Below the pieces are notes generated by a model, which made no database searches, was not told the DNA's origin, and saw nothing but the letters and a program-made list of their open reading frames with translations. The translations under genes and the position numbers were made by a program. From Pseudisothecium myosuroides (taxonomy: Eukaryota > Streptophyta > Bryopsida > Hypnales > Lembophyllaceae), in contig OX637290.1 in NCBI GenBank assembly GCA_951799445.1, positions 28,142,987 through 28,206,986 of the forward strand: a DNA stretch of 64,000 bases, written 5' to 3'. Position 1 is the first letter of the stretch; the number at the start of each line of letters is the position of its first letter. This document shows, piece after piece, positions 48,530-61,279 of the stretch.

Positions 48530-49509
48530 TTTTTTTTTTTCATTTAGTTTAGGCAGTGTAGAAAGCAATGATCACTGGGAGGATGAAGCTATTTACACCC
48601 ATGAAAATGGATGAAACTTGCAATCTATGGATGAAATTTCATTTATTCGTCCAAAATGATGTACGTTCATCCAAAATAGAGCGATATCGGTCAAAGATTT
48701 GGTAGTGAAATAGCGATTTCATCCGCTGCAAAGCAAGAATATTTTGCTAAAATATTTCCTAAAAATTAAAAAAAAAACGCTTTCGAGCAAAATTTCGCTG
48801 AAAAAAAAACACTGGTTTGACGAATGCTTTTGATTTTTCTTACGTACATGATTCACACTGTGTCGAAAAAGGTGACCAGTCCGTCCTCACAGGGTTACTG
48901 TAAATCTCAAAAAAAAAACTTTCATTCGTGAGAAAACGAAAAGAAAACCCAAACAAACAACTGAAACAAACAAGCAAAACCCTCAAGCAAAGCCAAATCC
49001 TTGCGCGTCGCCATTCCCCACCTCAAATTCCCCGCCTCTTCCATGCAGATCCCCGCGAGCACTGTTCCCCGGCAGTCAGTCAGTCCGTCCTAATAACCGC
49101 GATCCTTGCCTCCCTGCCTATTAGATCAGAGCACACAGCGCCAAAGCTCCCACCTTGCGGCGCACGGTGTGGGCGAGCGGAGTTACAGTATTACGTCACT
49201 CTGCGCTATTCGAAATTTCGAAGTGGTGGTGACTCGCAAGAGGGGGTCGTCAACTTTCGTCAGTTTAGTCGGTAGAGGTTTCTCAATCGTCAGTTTTGTC
49301 GGACTTGGCAGCCTCGGATTGTGAATTAGTGTGGGCGCGGATTTGAACTCCCGGATTTGAATTCGAAGCGGATTCGGGAAGTGGAAGGGTGGCGATTGTG
49401 GGTTGGGATTTTGGTGTAGTTGTTGGGGATTTGTTTGTGTGTTGTTGTTTTTTTGGAGGGGGGAAGTGGATTTTCTGCCGTGAGGATTGAATTTGTGTAG
49501 TGAGCCGTA
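48530..49509 (+). promoter_or_regulatory. Upstream region and probable 5' leader of the ABCA gene
   Basis: GC content rises towards the gene, especially 49000-49509, which contains pyrimidine- and CpG-rich sequence typical of plant 5' leaders. No TATA box or start site could be fixed. The repeated ATGGATGAAA/TTCATCC words at about 48605-48670 are a small local repeat. Confidence 0.35.
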
Positions 49510-52500
49510 ATGGCGGAGGACGAGTCTTCGTCTTTGGCGGGGAAGGCGAACCGGTCGCATACGAAGACCGGGTGGTCGAACTTTACGCAGCAATGCAAGG
49601 CCCTGTTCTACAAGAATTTTCTCTTGTCGCGACGCAATTTGCGTGCCACAGGTAAACCCACCCGCGAGGTCTCACGTTCTCGTCGAACAATCTCGTCACT
49701 CTGAACCAGAACTTTGCCCTAATTCCTTTTGAGGAAACGCAATACTACATTGCTTTGGTCTGGTCTCGAGGTTTGTAGCAGAGCGAGCGTTATATTGGTG
49801 GTAACGTGAATCTTTTCCCCTTGAATTTACTTAAACGCGCGCTCGAATTCAATCCGCGCCGATGATCGCTGCTTCTGAAATCTCGGGTTGCAACCGATTT
49901 ACTTACACAGTGCGTGTCAAGATCTTTCATTGAGAATAACTGGTTAATGAATATCGATTCCTCTTTGAACCTTGAAAACCTCACCCCTCAACAATAGAAA
50001 CCAGTGAACGCTAACATCCATCTCAGGGGGCAAGGAATTTGTGGGTGATTTAAAGGATGTGGCTGTTCCTCCCCGTTATGTGGCCTCTCTTTTTCATCAT
50101 TTTGGTTTTCACAAAGTTTGAAATATTCCTGTCACCAAGACAATCTCCAATTGTGAGTGAAACATTAACTGGAGGAAACGTTCACTGGCGAAAGTATTTC
50201 ACTGAGTGTAGTCTGTGTGTCCCGTTGCAGTGCTTCAGCTGGGATCCTCCCTGTTTTTCATCTTCCTCATCTTCTGTGTGGACTTATCAAGCAAAGCGCT
50301 GCAAAGAAGCACGACGAACTACAAGAACCTGTATAACCCGACGCCATCCATTGTGCCTGGCATTCCCGCTTGCGAGAATGGCTTCTACATCAAGCCGAGT
50401 TGCTTCGACTTCATCTGGATTGGAGCTTCAAGCACGCGGCTTCAACAACTGGTGACAAACATCCGGGATAAAAACCCCAATCGCCCCATTCCAGCCGAAA
50501 AGGTCAGAAAACCGAACCTGGGAGATCCAAATCGAAGTGAACCCTTGAATGGGCCTCATGTTTTTTTACAGCACTTTTGAGTGGGACTTTCCTATGTCCA
50601 ATTTTGTTGACTATTTGACCAACAGATGCACTGTTTTTCACTTATCCCGTTGATATGAAATTTGGACCTTTTTTCCACAATATGATAAATCAAATTAGTC
50701 AGTTGAAAATCATGAAATTTTGGTCCTTACAGGAGTTAAGAGGAACAAAAGCTCACATGTTTTATATTCGATTTGGTGTTGTGGTGTCAGGTAAAATACT
50801 TTGCCACGACCCAAGATTCGGATAAATGGCTTCTGGAGAATCCCATGACCACCACTGGAGCTTTGTACTTTGAAGAAAGAGGGACAACCATCGCGTATGG
50901 TATCCAGACGAACTCTACTGCAACAAGCGATCATGGGCGATTCGAAGACCCCAATTTCACGTATCAGATTCCATTGCAAGTAGCTGCCGAGCGTGAGATT
51001 GCCCGGCTTGTGTCTGGAGGTACAGTGATTTGCATTAGTGGCACCGTAAATCAATTTGGAGTTTTTTTGAAAAGTGCGCGTTAAGCGTAAAGTCTATGCA
51101 GTTTTTGCACAAATATTGTTATAAAAAGTTGTGGGAAAGGGGGTAAACAGTTGTGACCAGCTTTTAATTACTATTTTAGAATCACAGTGGCTGCAATAAT
51201 GAAGTTGTATTGGTGGAATGAGATAATAAGGTGGGAAAAAAATGCACATGGTGTTACAAATTTGTTGTTTGAGGATCTGTGTCTGATTGTCTTCTGTTGT
51301 GGGGTGCCAGATCCCAATCTTGATTGGAAGGTCGGTTTCACGCAGTTTGCCCATCCAGCCATCAACGCAGCTTCTGTAGTTGGAACAGTTGGACCGGCGT
51401 TTCTGCTGGCAGCAACTATGTTTGGTTTTGTCATTCAGCTCAGCAATTTGGTGACTGAGAAAGAACTGCGGTTGAGACAGGTGCGTTACTCATCACAGTG
51501 AAGAGCATCACGAATAGAGAATCCAGCCCTCTAAATTGGTTTTAGAAAACCTAGCCATGTTACAATTGGTAGGGTTTAATGCGACTAGGTCGTCTGGATC
51601 CCCTTTGGGAGGGGAAACATTCTATGAATTTAATGTAGTCTTTGCTGGTCCTATTTGGTTGGGTTCTGGATGATGTTTTGGGCGATGGAACTTTGATTTG
51701 AGAACGCTGTGTGCGGGCGAAGGCTGAGAGCAATGGCATTGAATTTGTGGTGATGCAGATGATGTCCACCATGGGGCTCATAGATTCTGCGTACTGGATA
51801 ACTTGGCTGCTTTGGGAGATCGTGTTGGTGCTGGTGTCGTCCCTTCTGCTTGTCCTGTTTGGCATGTTGTTTCAGTTCGACTTTTTTCTCAACAACAATT
51901 TCGGCATTCTCTTCTTCTTGTTTTTCTTGTTCCAGCTGAATATGGTAAGCATATCTATCCAAGATTGCACTTTATTTTAAGTTTCCATTCCAAGCATTGG
52001 GCTCTTCACCTATTGTTTTCATTTTTCTCGACTTTAGGAATTGCCTGGAACTGGACTTGGAATGAGATTAGACTTTTGGACAAAGATAGGCCAATGTTCA
52101 ATGGGGAGATGACATATACGTAGGTCTATCACTGGGAGACCATTTACTTCGTTTGAAATTGTTGGAAGATTGTGAATTAATAAATTTTCTTAGTGACATT
52201 GCAAGTAGGTAAGAGTAAGTGTTCATTGGGAGGCTTCCTTATGAATTATGAGGTCTCACCATGAAGTGCATCATGCTTATCTTGCCTCCCAAACTCAGTC
52301 TCCCACTGATATTATAAGTTTTTTTGGAATCGTTCAAATTTGACTGAAAACCATGTTCTGGGGACATGTTTTGCAATATGGAATATTTCTCAGATGTGGT
52401 TTGTTGACTGCAGATTGGTCTGGCATTCATGGTGTCCACTTTCGTAAGCAAGTCTACCTCAGCCACAAACGTTGGTTTCTTTGTCTTCATTATCGGTTTC

Positions 52501-55500
52501 CTCACTCAGGTTCATTTACAAACACCAAGCTTCTGCATTTAAATCTGCGGCGTTTGTATGTACGCCATAAAAATATTTTCCTTTTCAGTTCGTCATTCAC
52601 TAAGTGGTGAATTAGAATTAGGGCGTCGAAGCTTTCGAGCCTGTAAGTTTTCTGAAAGAGGGGTTATGCTATTGCAGCTTGTGACTATTTTTGGCTTCCC
52701 CTACGATAAGAAATTCTCGACTGCACTCCGGGCCCTTTGGTCTTTCTTTCCACCCAACGTGTTCGCAGAGGCTCTTTATTATTTGGGACAGGCCACATCT
52801 ACTGCACAAGACCCTGGAATCAAATGGAAAGACCGATCTAAATGTTCTTACCGAAGTGACGACTGTGTTTTAACCATGGTACGTTTCTTCCTCCCCTCAT
52901 CCATGCAAGTTCTGTATCTGTGCTTCATTATTTGAGTTCTCCCCACGCAGTGTAGATCTTTCACTTATTTTCTATCAATTTTAATTTCAAAAAATTTCCA
53001 AGTGACTGATATATTTTTTGTTATTTGACAAATTAGAACGATATCTATGGCTGGTTAATTGGGACCTTCTTTCTGTGGTTCGTGCTGGCAATCTACCTTG
53101 ACAACGTATTTCCAGATGTCAACGGGGTGCGTAAGCCCTGCTTCTATTTCCTATCCCCAAGCTATTGGCTTGGAAAGGGGGTGAAACTCTTTGAAGGTAA
53201 TTTACGCTGACTGGTTGGCCAAGATCTTCAGTGCTTAATTGAGTGTGCTTGCTATAAAAAGTCTCTGTTAATTTAATTTTTTGGTGGAAAGGTAATACGT
53301 TTTATATCCTGAATTTGTGTATCTGTACCGCAGGTGGCCGTTGCTGCAGCTGCGCTGGGTCTCTTCCTCCTCCTCCTGCTGAAGAATTTGATGACCCAGA
53401 CGTTTCAACCGAATCTGCTCTTGTCAAGCAGCAGAAGGAGAATGGATTTAAGGTACTTGCTGTTTCATTTTTCTTTTTCCTTCGGGACACATCTCATCAT
53501 CAATCATAATCGAGGATCTCAGTACTACGAACTATGGAAGATTTTCTGACAATCTCCTTACGTATAAAGTCTAGAGTATTCAGGTGTTGATTTGGTTTTT
53601 GAGTTGCAGGACCCAAATGTTGCAGTGCATGTGCAAGGACTGGTGAAGACCTATCCCGGGTCCCATAAATGTGTTGGATGCCGGCTCAAGGCGACGAAGC
53701 CATATCATGCCGTCAAGGTTTTGCTCTTTTCCGTTACTATCGGCAAATTCTCTTTGTACAAGACTGGGTTATTTCTTTAGAAAAGGTTTAATTTCAGTAA
53801 ATTTATGCAGTTTGAGGAGTTTTTAGGCAACATTATAACGAGAATCGTCCCCATTATAGATGGAGAGGTTGCCTACTGCAGCAGTGGTCACTTCCCATTA
53901 ATCATAGAGAAAATTTTCTTCATGAGGTTGTCTAAAAGTTCTTGCAACAGTCTACAACGTTTCTTACTGAATCGTCCTGTTATTTTCTTTAAGGTGGATA
54001 ATGGCCAAATGTCATAAAATTCGTATTGTGAGCAATGGTTTGATTCTTGCGATTGATTCGTTTGCCTTTTCCTTTTTCGCAGGGGTCTTGGTTTAACATT
54101 GAGAAAGATAAGCTGTTCTGTTTGTTGGGCCCAAATGGTGCAGGTAATACAATCCACCTCTCGTTGCCCTCCAGCTTGACCTTTACTTCTGTTTCTCTCT
54201 GTCCATTTATTCAATTCGGTATACTTCGGAGTTCATAGTTCTTGAGACCTAATTCAGTATGTCATCTGTACAGGCAAGACCACCACTATCAATTGTCTTA
54301 CTGGTACCATTCCCACATCGGCTGGTAATGGTAAGAGTCTTACTAACTCTAAATCTCCTGAATCCACTGAGCTTCTCAGCTAGAAATCTTTCATGTTTCA
54401 GATCTAGTGATTGAACATCTTCATGAATTGCTATCAGCTTTTATTTTCAATCAACCTCTCATGAGTTGCCATTCTTTTTTACGTGTGGCAGCTATGGTGT
54501 ATGGAGAGTCTATCAGAAGCACTTCCGGTATAGCCAACATACGCAAGAACATGGGTGTTTGCCCTCAGGTACATAAGCCCATTTGGAAACCCACTTTTTG
54601 AGTTTATCAACCAGGGTGGTCTTTGGTAAAAACAACTCTTTTTGGTATTTTTGGATGTCAATCATAGAGAGATGTGCATTGACCAATGGCAATCAAGTAC
54701 GACAATAAGTGTGTCATTGGAGATACCTACCCTTGTATTGTTTAAATATTTTTGTAAAGGTTTTGAACCAAATAGTTCAGATAGTGACATAAGCTCCTTA
54801 CAAGTAGGTGATCATGGGGAGGTCTTCCCACGATCTATCTCCCTATGATGCTGTCTTATCATTCTTGAAACAGTCGAATTTTACTGAAAATTTACGTTGT
54901 AGATACTTGAAGCCTGTTTTCTCCCATGGCTATTTTAATAACAGCCTGCACTGACTGACAATGGCTCTGTTCCAACAGTTTGATGTGCTATGGGAAGCAT
55001 TGACAGCCCGCGAACATCTATACCTATTTGGGTCCATCAAAGGCTTGCCATCTTCAGAAATCAAAGAAGTAAGTGTGAAGCATACGAAGAACCTCGTCAT
55101 CTTCCTGATTGATATTTACAATGTCAGCATTGAATAGCGGAGCTGCTTGCTCTTACTTGTATGGATACATAACTTTGGAAATTGCTAATGTCTTGGAAAT
55201 GTCTTGTTTTTGTGGCGACAGGGAAGTAATCAGCTCCTGGATCAGGTGAAGTTGACAGAAGCTGCAAATGTGAGGGCAGGAAGCTACAGCGGTGGCATGA
55301 AGAGGCGACTCAGTGTTGCGATTGCTCTCATTGGCGACCCCAAGATTGTCTACCTGGACGAGCCTGTAAGTGCTTTTTTGGAGTTTTAATCGCTTGGCCT
55401 TCATACATTTCATATTTCTTACTACATGATGCCACATCTCTATGGGTATACAAATCTTCAGATGGTTTGATAAAATAACGAAACCGATTCAATAAACCTC

Positions 55501-57393
55501 GAACCTTTGCATCAAGTGCAATGAGCAATAAAAACACCTAAACACCTAAACCAGCCTTGGCTAAAATATTTCAGTCAGACGTCGCCTTGAGCACTTGTAA
55601 TTTCGACATGTTTATTCCTGAAGTTACAATAAGTCACTGAATTCTAAATAAAATTGGATTTATAAAATGGGGAAGAATCAAGACTTGTTGTATTTGAATC
55701 AATGGATTTTGGACCTCTGATGAGAAAATTATGGTCAGTCAAAGTTGAGCTTCGACTTGTAGAAGTTTTGCAGTTTGAGTTGTCCAGTTGTCCGCAGTGA
55801 TGCAAAACGTTGTCTACTCAATAGTAGAGGACTAATGTGTGTGTTCTGTCTTATCAGACAACGGGCATGGATCCCGTGACGCGGCGACATGTGTGGGACA
55901 TTATTGAGGCATCCAAGAAAGGACGTGCCATTGTGTTGACGACGCATTCCATGGAAGAAGCGGACATCTTAGGTGACCGTGTGGCGATCATGGCCAGGGG
56001 GAAGCTGCGTTGCATTGGCACGCCTATCCACTTGAAGACCAAGTTCGGAGCTGGGTACCTTGTGAACGTGAGTGTGCGCCGCGAAGATGGCTTGCAGCAA
56101 CCTGGCGAAGCCGCTCGGGAAGAGGTTCGAAGAGCTGGAGTGAAGGATTTCTTCCAAGAGGTATGTGAATACGCTTCGCGCATGTGTGTGGCTTCATTTG
56201 AAGTTTGAGCATTTTACTATTGTTAAAATGGTTCGATTATGAAATATGCAATTTCGAGAGGATTTCGACGCCTCCAAGAAGAGACTATATGCATAAGTTA
56301 CGAGGGTTTAAATTTTGATTGGCAGATGACCTAAAACCAACACGATTTGTGATATGAGCATTTTACTATAATTAAAATGGATGGATTTTGTAGTATTGTT
56401 GTTAGCAATTCCGAGAGGATTTGAACGCCTCCAAGAATGCTTTATTTGGATACCATATGATACGAGGTTTAGAGTTTGATTCGCAGATGACCTAAAACCT
56501 ACACGAGTTGTGATATTGATATGATGTGCTTTCTTAGATAATAGTGCAGGATTACTCCCGTTGTAGAGTGACATGTCATTGCTGTTGATTGAATTTGTTG
56601 CTTTGAGGCTGAGCGATTTGTTATCTGTGCAGCAACTTGGCCTCGTTCCGAGTGATGAGAACAAGGCGTATATCACATTTATCGTACCGCGAGAGAAGGA
56701 ACCGCAACTGCCGGTAATTTCATTCTTTTCTCTCGTTTGACAATTTGCTCAATTGTTCTGAGTATTTGAGTGACGAGGAATCGTTCCTTGTCTGTGCTTT
56801 TGAGTTTGTTGAGTTTTCTGATTATCTCGAGACTATTTTTCGCAGGGTTTTTTCAAACTCTTGGAAGCTAGAAAGGCGGAGCTCGGGATATCCGACCTGC
56901 AATTAGGTCTGACGACCTTGGAGGAAGTCTTTCTGACCATATCCAGGCAGGCCGATTTGGAAAATGCTGCTGCGGAAGGCCGATTTGAGACTTTAACTGT
57001 GAACGGAAAAGCCTTGAAGGTATCAAGCTTTTGTTGATTTGAGACCTTGAGTACTTGTTCTGTAGATCTTTCTTTCGCAGGAATTCATCTCTAAACGGTT
57101 TGTTGCTGCTTGCACAGGTGCCCGTTGGAGCTCAGGAAGTGAGAATCCCAGATTCGGTGTCCAGCGTTGCTCCTCATGGCATGATGGTGGAAGTGTTTTG
57201 GCAACAAGACGACGTCGGGGCGTTGAAGATCGCTCGTCACAGCGAGCCCAGGCCTGCCGCCGAAGTGTTGGACTCGGATCCTGGTCAAGCTTGGCGCTCA
57301 ACATCGTTGCGCAACGCGAGGAGCTTCCGGGATTCGTCCACAAATGTCCCAGGAAGGTTAGTAGTGTCGTCACATCAATCTGAGAAAGTGTGA
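49510..57393 (+). CDS. Half-size ABC transporter, subfamily A (plant ABCA2/ABCA7 type)
   Basis: A membrane ATPase of the plant half-size ABCA group, members of which move lipids or fatty acids; the substrate here is unknown. I place 19 GT-AG exons: 49510-49651, 50231-50502, 50791-51019, 51311-51480, 51759-51944, 52414-52509, 52678-52878, 53037-53196, 53334-53452, 53610-53717, 54083-54143, 54274-54330, 54492-54568, 54979-55068, 55222-55365, 55858-56160, 56633-56713, 56846-57019, 57118-57393. All phases agree, giving 981 residues, close to Arabidopsis ABCA2 (about 983). Membrane spans lie near residues 48-66, 243-260, 283-305, 309-330, 348-372 and 435-456. The nucleotide-binding domain has Walker A GPNGAGKT (577-584), Q-loop VCPQ (to 626), signature YSGGM (678-682), Walker B IVYLDEP (698-704) and H-loop His 734. 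Everything needed for ATPase activity is present. Confidence 0.95.
52128..52310. mobile_element. Small MITE in ABCA intron 5
   Basis: ATCACTGGGAGAC (52128-52140) and its inverse GTCTCCCACTGAT (52298-52310) bracket 183 bp. Interior sequence (TAGTGACAT...AAGTAGGT, then ATTGGGAGG) recurs in intron 13. Confidence 0.6.
54709..54848. mobile_element. Second copy of the intronic MITE, ABCA intron 13
   Basis: It runs from TCATTGGAGAT to ATCTCCCTATGA and shares TAGTGACATAAGCTCCTTAC, AAGTAGGTGATCAT and GGGGAGG with the intron 5 copy. Similarity continues past both right ends (TTTGACTGAAAA / TTTTACTGAAAA). Confidence 0.55.
56207..56515. repeat. 149-bp tandem duplication in ABCA intron 16
   Basis: GAGCATTTTACTAT occurs at 56207 and 56356, and GCAGATGACCTAAAACC is shared about 150 bp apart. 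Two diverged copies lie head to tail. Splice sites are not affected. Confidence 0.85.
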
Positions 57394-57484
57394 GCCCTAA
57401 TTATGTGCGCTCTCAATCTAAAAATTGTGACTCTGGCTTTGGAAGTTTTTGTGACATTGTGAAGCTACTTGTTCTGATATAAAA

Positions 57485-57660
57485 TTGCTTTTTGAACACT
57501 TGCAGCGTGCAGATGGCGACTCGATGATTGCGTTCCCGCAACTGGCTTCAACGACACATCGTTTTTGTTCCGCTGCAGGGCTTCAAAATTATGTGTAGTA
57601 GATTCGAATACAAATATCGAAATATTCTTTGAATAAATTCCTAGTTGTCAGAAGATTGGC
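57485..57660 (+). other. ABCA 3' end: possible alternative last exon and poly(A) signal
   Basis: If the donor AGGAAG|GTTAGT at 57357 is used with the acceptor CTTGCAG at 57505, exon 19 ends at 57356 and a short last exon (57506-57527) ends the protein with SVQMATR, giving 976 residues. AATAAATTCC near 57631 is a plausible poly(A) signal. Confidence 0.45.
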
Positions 57661-57749
57661 TTCAAGATCGTAGTACTAGTGTTGATACGGAGTTGTAATT
57701 TCTGCTATTGTTTCTATTACCTTGCAAGTATATGTTGGTCTATGATGAA

Positions 57750-58170
57750 AATCAATGAGAGCTGTGATGCATTTTTAGGCACTAGTGATTACAAAGGCCT
57801 TTGTTCCTACAGATTCCTACTTTTTTGTAAATTGTGCTTATTGTGCCGTATTTTGATGCTGTTATTTCCTATTTGTGTCGTATCTTGTTGTCTGATCAGT
57901 ACGAACATTGCAATTTTTCTAATTAGTGGTAGTTTCTTGCTGGAAGCTATGACGATGACAAGGCATAAATGTCCTGCTGTGAGTTTCTAGTGATGAATAT
58001 CTGCGTTACTTGTTGCTTCGTGAAGCTCTTGCGTGCATCTCGTTTGCTAGTCGTATTTTGATGCTGTTGTTTCCTTCGCCCTGTCAAGTTGGTGCGACTA
58101 TTGCAATTTTTCTAATTACTAGGACGACGATAATACAGTGTCCGTCTGCTTTGCATATCTGGTGACGAAT
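57750..58170. repeat. Diverged tandem duplication, period about 205 bp
   Basis: GTATTTTGATGCTGTT occurs at 57848 and 58053, followed in both by ATTGCAATTTTTCTAATTA and later TGACGAAT/TGATGAAT ATCTGCGT words. It is non-coding DNA downstream of the ABCA gene. Confidence 0.7.
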
Positions 58171-58189
58171 TTCTGCGTCAATGTTTCTT

Positions 58190-59110
58190 AACCCTTTAGT
58201 GACCACCGAATTAGAAAATGGTCGCTAGGTGGATGTATATAAATGTGAATGGAGAGTGGTGATTGCTGAGCATGCGGTTTATTTGGGTCCAATTTCAGGG
58301 GATTTGGAGAATGTATGCGCTGTCAACACTAAATTATACGGAGTACTTTAGACTTTAGAGGGGCTTGTCCAGACCAGATTTTCAGCAAAAGAAATGATAA
58401 AGAACGTTGCAGTCGTAGCTCTGTCAGAGAGACTATAGTAGCCTCTCAGAAGGACGTCAGGGCACGGAGTTGGTTCTTATAACGACCCTTCAGCTGTAAT
58501 TTGTCATCCGGCATCGCACAATGGCTCCTTTCTCCAAGCGCTCCTTTCTGCCACTCCTTGCAACCGGATCCAAAGTCAACTCCCCCAACGACGCTTGCAC
58601 TTGGCGCAACGCGTTGCGTTTGAACAATGCACTCTGCGTGCACTACGTATGCAATCGCCATCGCCATCACATGAATTGGACTCATCTCCTCTACCGTGCA
58701 CCTCAGGACTTATCCCTCTCACCGAACTTGGGTAGTGAACTCTCTTCCTTACAGAAACCAGGCTTAGGTGGAGTGCGATGCATCTTACGCAATGGATGCG
58801 AGGAGTGGGCTGAGGTGGTCTACAATTCCAGCTTAGAGAACGCTTGCGAGACTAATTGCGAGACGTAGGCAGGATTGCTCGAGTCTGCAAATAATTTCTG
58901 TTCTAGATAATGGCATGGATGGCTATGTGGGTCGTGGGCGGCAGAGGCAACGACAGCGTAAATCATGGAGGTGGTGGCCTCGCTCGCCTCCATGCCCAAC
59001 CAATCACGTTAAGGTGGGAGAATTTCTTGCATCGTGGGATCGTCTCTCGATCATGCACACAAGATATGCAAATTCAGCTTTTGCAAGACCTGGCTACTGA
59101 ACCGTGAGTG
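58190..59110. other. GC-richer segment with unassigned open frames
   Basis: The plus-strand frame 58521-58868 (115 codons) and the minus-strand frame 58446-58685 (79 codons, hydrophobic near its start) overlap. Neither is recognisable. TTAACCCTTTAGTGACCACC at 58189 resembles a T-family end and is followed by a short GGTCGCTAGG inverse. Confidence 0.3.
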
Positions 59111-59265
59111 CTTACTCTCCTTGCCTACACCTGCTAGATCTCACACTTCTAAGATTAGAGGGTAACCAGAAGGACCACAACTTTGCATGCTACCTCTTTT
59201 GTAAAGTCAGTCTACATGCTACGCACGTCCTGGATTGAAGAGGTCAACGTGTGGAGGGATCTATA

Positions 59266-59403
59266 AGGTAGGCGCACCCATTCCCATCCGTTTACTGCAT
59301 TCCGTCAGTATGTAGCAAAGGCGCACATTTTCTTTCTAGAATGTAGTGCATTCGTACATGATGACGGAATGGGGTACATGGACGAGAATGGGGGCACCTA
59401 CCT
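59266..59403. mobile_element. TA-target MITE W3 (AGGTAG ends)
   Basis: The left end is AGGTAGGCGCACCCATTC and the right end is GAATGGGGGCACCTACCT, with TA at 59264-59265 and 59404-59405. It is only 138 bp, and an inner pair (CATTCCGTCA / TGACGGAATG) extends the stem. Confidence 0.85.
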
Positions 59404-59607
59404 TAGCCAGCTTCCTTGAGAGCCTCAATCTCTCTGTGCAAAACGATGTCTTCCCATGAATATGGCAAGGAGCTAGTCTAGGCGACCGCCCTTAGGATTG
59501 CGATCTGCCTCCACAGTAGGGGATTTTGTGAACAATAGTTTATTATGTACCTTCCATGACTTACCTAGGAATGACGAACTATTGTAGAACCTCTCTAGAC
59601 CGGTAGG

Positions 59608-59750
59608 TCCGGGACCAGTCTAACAAGATTACATTAGGGAGGTTTATTTGCTTATGGAAGGTCATTTTTAGTCATAACCTTTGTTATAGGGACAAGTCTG
59701 GGACCGGTCTGACAAGATTTGCTCACAGAGGTTTATTTGCTTATGGAAGG
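59608..59750. repeat. Two-copy direct repeat, period 89 bp
   Basis: GGGACC(A/G)GTCT(A/G)ACAAGATT followed by GAGGTTTATTTGCTTATGGA occurs at 59610-59661 and 59699-59750. Confidence 0.85.
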
Positions 59751-59754
59751 CTGA

Positions 59755-60975
59755 CTTAGGGAGGTTCTAATGTAGAAGGTATTGAGGGTGTGATGGAGGG
59801 TAAAATATGACAAAGCCAATTGGCATGCAAAATATTGGTGTCTATTGCCTTGCCAACCTTTTCAAGATCCTCAGCTAAGTCATAGTGTTGCACTTGATAA
59901 AGAGCTTTGTAGCCCCATAGAGTACTTCCTACTTTTCTGGGATGAAGGGATGGCACAATGAATACTGTCACAAAGCAATGCATACGCTCATCTACTGGAG
60001 GCAACATCCCAAGGCTTCACATAATACTAAGAGAACATTGGAATTGGATGGGCATATATGTACTAATGGGTGTCCATCGACAGCCTTCAGTATGCTCATA
60101 CTGGGCAGTGGATAAGTAAAGTCTTCACTACCAAGAAGTATCCAAAACGATGTCAAGGTGGAGGTTTGAGTACCTTCTAAAGTATCTACACCTACACAAC
60201 AATACAACGGTGGTGGCAGATCAATCATACTCAGGCTTCAATCCAATAGTGAAGACGAGGTGGCTCCTTGATACCTTTATGGAGGACTTTTGCACTTTCT
60301 AGAATCTTGCACCAAATATTTGCATTGACGAAGTATTGATAGCCTACAATGATTGTTATTGCATATTCAAATGATATTGCCTATCAAGCCTATAACCCAT
60401 CGCATAAAACTCTGGTCTCTCACATGCTTTGATCCTAAATATGTTTTGAATCTCAAAGTCTATGTTGGGGCAGTGAATGAAGCCAGTTCATTGGGCTTGT
60501 TTATAAGCATCTTCTAAAATTTGGCACTGGCTTTGTTGCTCACCTTACGGATGGAATGGAGTGGAGTTGGTATATAATAAGTATGGGCAAATTCTTCGTT
60601 TTTTCCTACCTCTTTGAACAACAACCTTTTGGACCAAGGCTTTTATGCAACATAGAAGCTCATACAGGGATTCCTTTAGAGCCTCGCCATAACTAGAGAC
60701 AATGTGAAAGGGGAGCTTCATTGTCGAATGCACAGGGGCATAAAGACGGTGGTAAGTCAAAATGGCTTGGGCAAATATAACACTTGTAATCTTGTTATAA
60801 ACTTATATTGATCCTACCATCAAGATGACACAATGGAGCCAAAATTTTGACAGTTCCAACACATTAGAGAAAAACTGAACCCTTTAGAGGGCTGCTAGAA
60901 TGTGACAAACCAAGATATTAAAAGCTTGGTCTGTCACACCAAGCTGACTGCTCCCCGCAGCAGTCAACTTTCGCG
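59755..60975. other. Unassigned region with several short minus-strand frames
   Basis: Minus-strand frames at 60545-60760, 59992-60228 and 59756-60007 follow one another and have ordinary amino-acid composition (for example HPRKVGSTLWGYKALYQVQH). They may be remnants of one decayed gene or transposon protein. I could not assign a family. Confidence 0.3.
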
Positions 60976-61215
60976 ATTTTTTTTTTTTTAATTTTTTTTT
61001 TAAAAAAATTTAAAAATTTTAAATAATTTTTTTAAGATTTAAAAAAAAAAAAAAAAAAAAACTCTTTTTTTTACTCGTAGTTTTCGTTTCCTGCGCCACT
61101 GTCGCAGGAGAAACTGCTGCGCGGAAATAGGGGAAAAACTAATTTTTTTGGAAAAAAAAGTAAATTTTAGGGTCCCTCGGAGGGCTGTGGAGCAGCCCTC
61201 CGGAGGGCCCAGATT
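60976..61215. repeat. A/T homopolymer tract and GC-rich hairpins
   Basis: Long T and A runs (60978-61060) are followed by GC-rich inverted repeats: CGGAGGGCTG (61178-61187) and CAGCCCTCCG (61193-61202) form a perfect 10-bp stem with a 5-base loop. CTGCGCCACTGTCGCAG lies near 61093. Confidence 0.7.
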
Positions 61216-61279
61216 TTCTCTAATGTGACCATCCATCATAGCTACACTACACAAAAAACATGAGGGGCGTTGACATACA

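Noticed and set aside
50057..50214. Hydrophobic stretch [18 protein letters not shown] as ABCA exon 2
   Set aside because: No acceptor puts it in phase with exon 1, and the next segment (from 50231) matches the family's first membrane span in the correct phase.
55854..56183. 109-codon minus-strand frame
   Set aside because: It is the antisense shadow of ABCA exon 16, whose plus-strand translation contains conserved ABC motifs.
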